From CAZIRO01 sp964541595 (GTDB lineage: Bacteria > Acidobacteriota > HRBIN11), in NCBI GenBank assembly GCA_964541595.1, contig CAZIRO010000093.1, forward strand, positions 1-11,128: a stretch of 11,128 nt of DNA, in the 5' to 3' direction. Within the stretch, counting starts at the first letter, position 1. Each line of letters opens with the position of its first letter. Positions 5,185 to 11,128 of this stretch are shown here, piece after piece. The notes below the pieces were generated by a model, which was given only the letters and a program-made list of their open reading frames with translations, did no database searches and was not told where the DNA came from. The translations under genes and the position numbers were made by a program.

Positions 5185-6298
5185 TCGTTATATGTGCGAC
5201 TTCATAGAGGACCTCCATTGTGCGACGTGCAGTTTTCGTCCAGGAAAACTGCCGTGCCTGAACCGGTCCCTGCTGCTGCAACCGGCGATGCAGGTCCCGG
5301 TCGACCAGGATGCGCGCCATCTGCGCCGCCACGATCTCCACGTCTGCAGTATCGACCCGGACCGTGGCATCCCCGACAAATTCCCGGAACACCGGTCGAT
5401 CGAGTGTCAGCACCGGGGTGCCCGCAGCCATGGCCTCCAGAACCGGCAAGCCGAAACCCTCCCATTCGGACAGGTAGACGAACAGGTCGGCGGCATGATA
5501 CATCGCAATAAGGTCACGCTCCGGGATGAATTCGTAATGGAGTACCCGACGGCCGATCCCCCATTGGCGGGCCATTCGGTGAATCGGGATTCGAAGGTAA
5601 TTGGGGCCGATAAGGATCAGCCGATGCGGCAAAGCGTGTCGGATGACCACCCGAGCAAACGCCTGAATGAGTATCGGAATGTTGCGTCGACGGGATAGTT
5701 TACCGACAAAGAGCACGAACGGGTCTCCGCCCGGGCCGTACCGGGCTCGCACGTCTTTACAATGCGCTGCATCCACTTCAAAGAACCGTGCGTGCACGCC
5801 GAGAGGAATCACGACAATCCGGTCCCTCGGAACCCCATAAAACGTGACAATGTCCCGTGCGGTTGTCTCGGAGGGCGCAATGATCCGGTCCGCACGACGT
5901 GCACTGGCACGGTATAGCGGTCGCAGATACCCCGTCCGAACGCGTGGGAAATCGTCCGGACGGCGTGCCTGTAATGTGTCCAGAATGGTCACGACACACG
6001 CACCGCGAAACATGAACGGCACGATATTGCTCGGACAGAACAGGAGATCCACGTCGGAACGGTGCGCCCTGCGGGCCACCCACACGTGTTCCCACAGGAC
6101 CCTGGGCCAGCGGGTGCCGCCGACACATAGATGAAACTTCCCGGGAATACGAACCGGCCGGAAACACCATACCGTAACCCGCTGAAAGGGGATTTCCTGT
6201 TCCGCCCAGGCGTTCAGGAGTTCCGCTATGTACCGCGCCACGCCGGTACGTGAGCCGACCAGGCGTTGTACCGGAATGCCCAGATGCACGTTATCCAT
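5180..6298 (-). CDS. GT4-family glycosyltransferase (GT-B fold, group 1)
   Basis: A 372-residue retaining-type glycosyltransferase, probably membrane-associated on the cytoplasmic side, adding a sugar to a lipid-linked glycan. The N-terminal half has the acceptor-side SRTGVARYIAEL segment (GxxRY type). The C-terminal donor domain has LFVGKLSRRRNIPILIQAF and the EGFGLPVLEAMAAGTPVL block with the paired Glu (EX7E) that binds the nucleotide-sugar. The frame is open to 6406, but the ATG at 6298 is preferred: it overlaps the upstream methyltransferase stop by 8 bp (ATGGATAA) and starts the conserved fold at once, whereas the extra 36 residues are antisense-like sequence. The current C-terminus (HITT, then TGA) is created by the inserted element; the inferred original ending was HITRR. 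Confidence 0.9.
   Translation of the reverse strand: MDNVHLGIPVQRLVGSRTGVARYIAELLNAWAEQEIPFQRVTVWCFRPVRIPGKFHLCVGGTRWPRVLWEHVWVARRAHRSDVDLLFCPSNIVPFMFRGACVVTILDTLQARRPDDFPRVRTGYLRPLYRASARRADRIIAPSETTARDIVTFYGVPRDRIVVIPLGVHARFFEVDAAHCKDVRARYGPGGDPFVLFVGKLSRRRNIPILIQAFARVVIRHALPHRLILIGPNYLRIPIHRMARQWGIGRRVLHYEFIPERDLIAMYHAADLFVYLSEWEGFGLPVLEAMAAGTPVLTLDRPVFREFVGDATVRVDTADVEIVAAQMARILVDRDLHRRLQQQGPVQARQFSWTKTARRTMEVLYEVAHITT
5185..5191 (+). repeat. Right putative target-site duplication TCGTTAT
   Basis: Exact copy of 4999-5005, adjoining the right terminal inverted repeat and lying within the last codons of the GT4 gene. Confidence 0.65.
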
Positions 6299-6890
6299 CC
6301 GATGGGAGTTGTTCTGCGGCGTATTTGTCTTCCAGCCACCAGGGAATATATGCCCGATGAGGTTGTGCACGTTTGCGCGTGCATTCAAAACGCCAGCACT
6401 GCGCAAATTCGTAAAACCGCAATCCGCGGATAAGCATATGCATGATCAGGGTCAACAGTTTGTTGTCCCTGTATCGGACGCCCTCCGGGAAGACGCGCAC
6501 TTCATGAAAGTATCCCCGCAGGATCTGACGCCACAACTTGAGATCGGCGAGGAATACATGCGAGGGATCCATCTTCGCCAGAAATGACCACGGCGACGGG
6601 ACACGAAAGATCGCCGTTCCGTTGATGTGCAATACCCGATGGACCTCGCTCAGGAGCTCGTACGGGTCCGAAAAGTGTTCCAGGACGGACGATGCATACA
6701 CACGGGTGACGCTTCCCGATCGAAAGGGCAAATGGGTGATATCGGCAATGACCTGTACGCCGGGACAGCGACGCCGATCGATGTTGATATACCCGGGCAG
6801 GGGTTCGTTGCCGGCACCCAGATTGATCCACACATGCATGCGTGTCCCGTTCTCCCCATCCGATCCCGGATCACCTGTTTTCCCGAACAT
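6291..6890 (-). CDS. Short SAM-dependent methyltransferase (predicted, Methyltransf_11-like)
   Basis: A product of 199 residues. Motif I is INLGAGNEP (22-30), followed by PGYINID with the ribose-binding Asp at 38, VIADITHLPF with Asp 50 for adenine contact, and SSVLEHF (67-73). It lacks the zinc ribbon of the other two methyltransferases and is the compact form often found beside glycosyltransferase genes. The C-terminal third is basic and aromatic (FYEFAQCWRFECTRKR). The ATG at 6890 has no Shine-Dalgarno. An in-frame ATG at 6839 (residue 18) begins where family members usually begin and may be the true start, with GGGGAG 12 bases upstream. It is the first gene of the minus-strand operon and overlaps the GT4 start by 8 bp. 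Confidence 0.8.
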   Translation of the reverse strand: MFGKTGDPGSDGENGTRMHVWINLGAGNEPLPGYINIDRRRCPGVQVIADITHLPFRSGSVTRVYASSVLEHFSDPYELLSEVHRVLHINGTAIFRVPSPWSFLAKMDPSHVFLADLKLWRQILRGYFHEVRVFPEGVRYRDNKLLTLIMHMLIRGLRFYEFAQCWRFECTRKRAQPHRAYIPWWLEDKYAAEQLPSDG

Positions 6891-6895
6891 TTTCT

Positions 6896-6905
6896 ATTCT
6901 ACAAT
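6896..6905. promoter_or_regulatory. Overlapping divergent -10 candidates
   Basis: The 50-bp gap between the divergent genes holds TACAAT on plus (6900-6905) and TAGAAT on minus (6901-6896), sharing two bases. Neither has a convincing -35 box. If used, the minus-strand promoter would give an almost leaderless transcript for an ATG at 6890, and the plus-strand one a leader of roughly 30 bases before 6941. Confidence 0.3.
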
Positions 6906-6940
6906 ATGGGTCTGAATGATGCATTCTGTGGAATCCCCGT

Positions 6941-9415
6941 ATGCACAATCGACGCGCCGTTCTGATTCGATGCGTCCAATGGCTGAGCGCCTGCATTCCC
7001 GGGATGGCCCTCGACTTCTGGATGCGCATCCACGCCATGACGGCGCTTCATCACGCATATACGCTGCGCTGGACGACCATCCTGTGGGGCGGTGTCGTTT
7101 TTCTCGTTCTGCGAGGTCTGGAACGGATCCGATGTGTGCTCTATCGACGCATGGGGATCGTGTATCCACCCGCACCCGTGCTGTCGATGGCCGTATGGGG
7201 ATTGTTGCTCATACCGATCATCTCCGCGCGATGGTTCTGGACCGGAGAAGATCTGCGGATTCGGTTCATGAGTGCCGCCGTGATCGTCGGAATCGCCTAC
7301 GTATGGCTTGCCTGGCGGGATGGGATCATGCATGCAATCGTCCGATGTTCTGCCGATACGCTCCTGTACATTGCCGTTGGGCTGTGTTTCCTGGTCCAGG
7401 GTATCCTCGGATTGGGTCTTGCATTCCCACGACTCGGTCTGACCGGTGATGAACCCCATTATCTCCTCCTGACCGAGTCCATCATCCTGGACCATGACCT
7501 CGACGTCGCGAATAACTACCGCGCACCGTCAGCATTGTTGCAACGGATCGGAGTGTACCCACGCGACATTCACGGCCGCACACGCCCGGACAGCACGGCG
7601 GTCTATTCGTTTCACATGCCCGCGCTGGCACTGCTCCAGGCTCCTGCATACATACTCAGCCACGTTCTACACGCACGTAACGCGCTCTGGTTTCGGCTGA
7701 CCATGGTGCTGATCACCCTGTGGGTCACCGTGGAGTGTTTCCGACTGCTGCTCATGTGGACCCGTTCCCCACCACGAGCGTTCCTCGGCACGGCAGTACT
7801 CACATGGACCGTTCCGGTGGGGTTCTACGCGCATCACCTGTACCCCGAAGTCGTGGTGCTCGGTATTCTGCTGCGTGCCCTGCGGATCTGGGCCGTTTCG
7901 GAAGCCGGTCGATGGCAATGGCCCATCATGGGTTTCGCGATCGGGACACTTCCCTTCTGGGGAGTGAAGTACCTCGGTATCATCGCGGCCTGGGGACTGC
8001 TGGGATGTGCCCGGTTATGGCACAACCGTACGATGCGGCGAAATACGCTCCATTTCCTGACGTCGATTGCGGTCGGATGTGCCCTGTTTTTTCTTTTTCT
8101 GTACCGGGTGTACGGAACCATCGACCCGCAGAAGGTGTATACCGAACGCAGCCTCTTACACGAAATACTGCCTGCGGATCATCCGGAGACGGGAACCCTG
8201 CACCACCTGTGGATGCGTGCCCAGATTATGGGCACGAGCACACTGAACTATCTGCTCGATCAGCGGGACGGATTGCTCCTGTACAGCCCGATCTACCTGC
8301 TGGGTCTGATCGGAGGGGTAGGGGGGTGGCGCCTCAACCGACGGAACGTCCTGCCCGGCGCCGTCATCCTTGTCGCGCATATCGGTATTTACAGCCTCGG
8401 CGGTGCACGCATCGGTTTCAGCCCTCCGGGACGACCTTTTGCGCCCGTGGCCATTATCCCGATCCTGTGGCTGGTCGCAAACCGTCTCCCCGTTCACCGA
8501 TCATGGGGTCGAACCCTGGCAGAAGTGCTCGGCCTCTATAGCGTACTCATGCCATGGTACATGGCCGCCGAACCCCACAGTATCTACCAGTCGACCGCCT
8601 GGTATGTTACGCAGCGTGCCGGTCGGACGTTTGAACGGTTGAGTCATCTCCTGGGGTATCTTCCGAACTTCCTGCCCTCATACATTCAGGGTATGCCCGG
8701 TCCGTGGTGGCCGAATTACGTGTGGACCCTCCTGCTTGTCGGCGTGATCGGCGGTACCGCGGGATATGCACGCCGCTGGAGACACACGCGCCGTCCCGCG
8801 ACGTATGCCGTATCCCGCGGCGTGTTCACCGTCCTTGCAGGTGTGGTCGTTATCTGGCTTGCAGGATTTCCCCGGTTCGTTCCGGAAACCATGATGCATA
8901 CGGAGATCGCACCGGACATGATGTGGTATTACCCGGAAAAGACCTGTACCGTGCACGTGGCTCAACCGTACATCTGGTCCACCACCTGTCGGCAACGCTC
9001 GGCATTGACGTTTGCACTGGCCGGAAAGCGGACCTTTCACATGGCAAGGATTCGTATCTTCTGTTATCCGGTCGGAAGGCAATTCCGTGCGGCACTCCGC
9101 TGGTTCGATGTGGCATTGCGTCCTGCAGCAACCGTGGGCTCACAGACGATATACACCGTGCACTGGCCCTTCTGGCCGAGATTCCGGGGACGTTCTTGGC
9201 TGGTGCTCTCCATCCGCGCACGTACCCCGGATGTGCTGCCGTGCCGTTTTTTTGTCATGTGGATATATCCGGGGACCGGCGTGTATAGTAGATCACCACT
9301 CCCAGAGCAAACCCGAACAGACTGTACAGGTAGTACAGCATGTGGAACGGGATCACGGCAACAGCGAACATCCACCCGCGCTGCCGCAGAAAGAATCGAT
9401 ACAATTTATAATTGA
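6941..9415 (+). CDS. Polytopic GT-C-like membrane glycosyltransferase (GT39/PMT-like) with C-terminal extracytoplasmic domain
   Basis: An open frame of 824 residues. Many hydrophobic helices run from the N-terminus to about residue 645. The first large loop has LTGDEPHYLLL (Asp170, Glu171, His173), the acidic motif of PMT/ArnT-like and related GT-C enzymes that take sugar from a polyprenyl-phosphate donor on the outer face of the membrane. After the last helix (around VVVIWLAGFPRFV) a non-membrane, beta-rich region of about 120 residues follows, probably outside the membrane. The last 50 or so residues lie antisense to the neighbouring GT2 gene and look unnatural (polar, Ser/Thr/Arg-rich, no helix). 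A T7 run at 9247-9253 precedes them; one extra T would end the protein at 9288. The 3' end is therefore uncertain. The ATG at 6941 has only a weak GGA upstream. Confidence 0.8.
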   Translation: MHNRRAVLIRCVQWLSACIPGMALDFWMRIHAMTALHHAYTLRWTTILWGGVVFLVLRGLERIRCVLYRRMGIVYPPAPVLSMAVWGLLLIPIISARWFWTGEDLRIRFMSAAVIVGIAYVWLAWRDGIMHAIVRCSADTLLYIAVGLCFLVQGILGLGLAFPRLGLTGDEPHYLLLTESIILDHDLDVANNYRAPSALLQRIGVYPRDIHGRTRPDSTAVYSFHMPALALLQAPAYILSHVLHARNALWFRLTMVLITLWVTVECFRLLLMWTRSPPRAFLGTAVLTWTVPVGFYAHHLYPEVVVLGILLRALRIWAVSEAGRWQWPIMGFAIGTLPFWGVKYLGIIAAWGLLGCARLWHNRTMRRNTLHFLTSIAVGCALFFLFLYRVYGTIDPQKVYTERSLLHEILPADHPETGTLHHLWMRAQIMGTSTLNYLLDQRDGLLLYSPIYLLGLIGGVGGWRLNRRNVLPGAVILVAHIGIYSLGGARIGFSPPGRPFAPVAIIPILWLVANRLPVHRSWGRTLAEVLGLYSVLMPWYMAAEPHSIYQSTAWYVTQRAGRTFERLSHLLGYLPNFLPSYIQGMPGPWWPNYVWTLLLVGVIGGTAGYARRWRHTRRPATYAVSRGVFTVLAGVVVIWLAGFPRFVPETMMHTEIAPDMMWYYPEKTCTVHVAQPYIWSTTCRQRSALTFALAGKRTFHMARIRIFCYPVGRQFRAALRWFDVALRPAATVGSQTIYTVHWPFWPRFRGRSWLVLSIRARTPDVLPCRFFVMWIYPGTGVYSRSPLPEQTRTDCTGSTACGTGSRQQRTSTRAAAERIDTIYN

Positions 9416-10646
9416 AAATAATAATGATTAATAACAAAAATAACAGCGGCACGGTAAGACGAAACGAAAACTGGATGCCCAGGACCGCAATGCCCCAGAC
9501 AAACCCGCCGATAAACCCCGCAAAAAGCACCCGTTGCCATGCCACCGGCCAGCGGTACAGCCATCGGCCAGTGACCAGACTGGTCCCCATGATCCCGAGC
9601 GGCCACAGGATGCGGTATTGCGCCGTATATACGGCAATTCCCCCCGCCAGCGCCATCAGCCCCCATTTCCAGATTCCGGCACGTCGGCCCATGCGGTGCA
9701 ATACCCACGCATTCCCCACCGCATCCCAGTATCCCATCACGATGATGAACAACCCGATCAGCACGGGCAGGAGCAGTACGTTGTGAAAAAATCCGATCAA
9801 CCCGAGATACAACAGCATGACGTACGCAAGCAGTGCGCTGATCCGCTGGGATATATGCAGGTTCAGATCGTTCGGTGCGTATTTCGCCTGCAGGATGAGC
9901 AGCGTCCACGGTACCGCCCGCCGAAAGACATCCGTCCAGATCATGTCTCGTAAGGACCACCGCTTGAGATGTTTGACCCACAGGGATCTGTCCAGCCGAA
10001 TCCGGTATCCCGCTGCATGCAGACGATATCCGAGTTCAATATCCTCAATGCTGGGATATGGAAACCGGTCGGCGCGAAACCCGCCGCACTGCAGGAATAC
10101 ATCTCGCCGGATGGCACCACACCCGCTCCAGAACGTCTGTGCCGATTCCCGGGCGGTTTGATGAACAAAATGATGCAGGAGGTTGCGGTACTGCGAAATA
10201 AAATCTGTCGCCGCCGGAGCATCGTCATATGAACCAAACACGGCGACGGTATCCGGATGGTCCTGGAAATGGCGGGCGACCTTTTCCAGGGTGTCCGGAC
10301 GGATTTCAACATCCGCATCCAGGAAGAACAAAACATGCCCCGTTGCCACCTGGGCGCCGCGATTGCGTGCATATGCCGGCCCGCGGGGAGCGTCTTTGAT
10401 CCGGATCCATCGCACCGGGAACGAGCGAATGACTTCGAGGGAATGGTCTGTGGAGCCATCATCCACAACGATGCACTCAAAGTTGCGATAGGTCGACGCC
10501 ATGACCGCCTGCAGGCAGCGCCGCAGGGTCTCCCCGCCATTCCGGTTGGGGATAATGACCGAAATTCGTACGCCGGACGATTCCCGGTCTCGCCTGGAGT
10601 GGATATACCGAGTAACGGGTGGACGTGACGTGCTTTTCGCGTTCAT
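9255..10646 (-). CDS. GT2-family glycosyltransferase with C-terminal membrane helices
   Basis: A 463-residue inverting GT-A enzyme. It has ISVIIPNRNGG (28-38), VVDDGSTD (60-67), AYARNRGA, the metal-binding DAD at 110-112, GCGAIRR (175-181) and the IEDIELGYRL block with the catalytic-type Glu-Asp at 201-202. From about residue 270 several hydrophobic segments follow, ending in a Leu/Ile-rich helix and a final LYYLYSLFGFALGVVIYY helix, so it is anchored in the inner membrane with the catalytic domain in the cytoplasm. The 27 residues before the first strand are polar and may be partly untranslated, although no better start codon is seen. It probably adds a sugar to a lipid-linked intermediate. 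Its 3' end overlaps the convergent GT-C gene by up to 161 bp. Confidence 0.9.
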   Translation of the reverse strand: MNAKSTSRPPVTRYIHSRRDRESSGVRISVIIPNRNGGETLRRCLQAVMASTYRNFECIVVDDGSTDHSLEVIRSFPVRWIRIKDAPRGPAYARNRGAQVATGHVLFFLDADVEIRPDTLEKVARHFQDHPDTVAVFGSYDDAPAATDFISQYRNLLHHFVHQTARESAQTFWSGCGAIRRDVFLQCGGFRADRFPYPSIEDIELGYRLHAAGYRIRLDRSLWVKHLKRWSLRDMIWTDVFRRAVPWTLLILQAKYAPNDLNLHISQRISALLAYVMLLYLGLIGFFHNVLLLPVLIGLFIIVMGYWDAVGNAWVLHRMGRRAGIWKWGLMALAGGIAVYTAQYRILWPLGIMGTSLVTGRWLYRWPVAWQRVLFAGFIGGFVWGIAVLGIQFSFRLTVPLLFLLLIIIIFNYKLYRFFLRQRGWMFAVAVIPFHMLYYLYSLFGFALGVVIYYTRRSPDIST

Positions 10647-10788
10647 CGGTCACCGTTCCATTCACAGAGGCGTATGGAAATATTCCGGTTTCCGGTATAA
10701 TGATGGCCGACGTCGACGATGGTGATCCATCGTGTGTTGCTGAACCCCGGTGTACTTTTGCAGCCGATTGCAGAGTTGAGTACTGCAC
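10647..10788. promoter_or_regulatory. Divergent intergenic region with TATAAT box and palindrome
   Basis: This 142-bp region separates two divergent GT2 genes. On plus, a perfect TATAAT stands at 10696-10701, preceded by a tandem direct repeat TTCCGGT TTCCGGT (10683-10696). No good -35 box lies 16-18 bases upstream (TATGGA at 10673-10678 is poor), so an activator could be needed if the box is real. It would drive the gene at 10789 with a leader of about 80 bases. I see no equally good promoter for the minus-strand gene. Confidence 0.4.
10716..10733 (+). repeat. Short hairpin / operator-like inverted repeat in the leader of the 10789 gene
   Basis: ACGATGG (10716-10722) and CCATCGT (10727-10733) pair perfectly around a TGAT loop. 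It starts about 15 bases after the TATAAT box, just downstream of the expected transcription start. It fits an operator or a leader hairpin. There is no T-tract, so it is not an obvious terminator. Confidence 0.4.
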
Positions 10789-11128
10789 ATGTCGGGTGTA
10801 TCCGTCATTGTCGCATCACAAAACGCGCGTGCGACGATTGCACACTGTTTGTATCGGATCACGCGATATGCTGCGCACACGGACCTGCATCTGATCGTGG
10901 TTGACAACTCCACTGATGGCACGCCCGATATTGTGGCACGTGGATTCCCGCAGGTACAACTCATTCGTGTGCGGAGCGACTGCTGGGTCCCTGAAATGTG
11001 GGGTCTGGGTTTGCGGTATGCGACGGGGGATATTGTGGCTTTTACGGACGGCCATTGTGTGCCGGATGAGCACTGGGTGCCCACCCTGTTGCGTTTGCAC
11101 GCGGAGGAACCCGCCGCAGGGATCGGCG
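10789..11128 (+). CDS. GT2-family glycosyltransferase, N-terminal part (runs off the window)
   Basis: A frame open to the right edge, 113 codons visible. It begins MSGVSVIVASQNA, the first strand of a GT-A fold, and has LIVVDNSTDGT (35-45), the nucleotide-binding Asp39, and ATGDIVAFTDGHCVP (78-92), where the metal-site motif reads DGH instead of the usual DxD. An in-frame TGA at 10777-10779 limits the start, so ATG 10789 is the first available. The Shine-Dalgarno is weak: GAG ends 8 bases before. The usual N-x-G segment before the metal site is altered (MWGLGLRYATG). It is probably a cytoplasmic or membrane-bound transferase of the same glycan pathway; the C-terminal part, which would show membrane helices, is missing. 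Confidence 0.85.
   Translation, partial: MSGVSVIVASQNARATIAHCLYRITRYAAHTDLHLIVVDNSTDGTPDIVARGFPQVQLIRVRSDCWVPEMWGLGLRYATGDIVAFTDGHCVPDEHWVPTLLRLHAEEPAAGIG

Noticed and set aside
6299..6406. Longer GT4 start at 6406
   Set aside because: The additional 36 residues are antisense-like read-out of the upstream methyltransferase frame; the overlap start at 6298 fits the fold and operon structure.

Overview
This window is a dense bacterial polysaccharide (cell-surface glycan) gene cluster of fairly high G+C content. It holds nine protein genes, eight complete in the window and one cut by the right edge. All of the assignable products belong to glycan assembly or modification: two family-2 glycosyltransferases, one GT4-type glycosyltransferase, a polytopic GT-C-like membrane transferase, three SAM-dependent methyltransferases, a CE4 polysaccharide deacetylase and a UDP-galactopyranose-mutase-like flavoprotein. 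The ninth is a small four-helix membrane protein of unknown role. There is no rRNA, tRNA or CRISPR array and no transposase gene. The sequence alone does not fix the phylum; short dispersed heptamer repeats like those seen here occur in several bacterial phyla.

Layout. Positions 1-76 are the right end of a dispersed repeat element. A plus-strand group follows: small membrane protein (148-552), flavoprotein (691-2142), deacetylase (2139-2909) and zinc-ribbon methyltransferase (2919-3914). The last three are tightly packed, with a 4-bp overlap and a 9-bp gap. A minus-strand group converges on it: methyltransferase (6890-6291), GT4 transferase (6298-5180, 8-bp overlap) and a second zinc-ribbon methyltransferase (4987-3974) that is a paralogue of the plus-strand one. 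Divergent from this group is the long GT-C-like membrane protein (6941 to about 9288-9415). It runs convergently into, and overlaps, a minus-strand membrane GT2 (10646-9255). Divergent again, a GT2 begins at 10789 and leaves the window.

The most notable structure is non-coding. Between the GT4 gene and the downstream methyltransferase lies a segment of about 180 bp (5005-5184). It has about 17-bp imperfect terminal inverted repeats, is flanked by a perfect 7-bp direct repeat (TCGTTAT at 4999-5005 and 5185-5191), and contains nine tandem heptamers with consensus GACACCT. Removing the segment and one direct repeat restores a longer GT4 reading frame whose stop lies 3 bp before the methyltransferase ATG, with that gene's Shine-Dalgarno inside the GT4 tail. 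I therefore read it as a MITE-like non-autonomous insertion into a formerly tight operon, where the element now supplies the GT4 stop codon. A second copy, cut by the window edge, ends at position 76.

Apart from this element, the content is a conventional if rearranged glycan locus. I do not see a defence system or another new multi-gene system.
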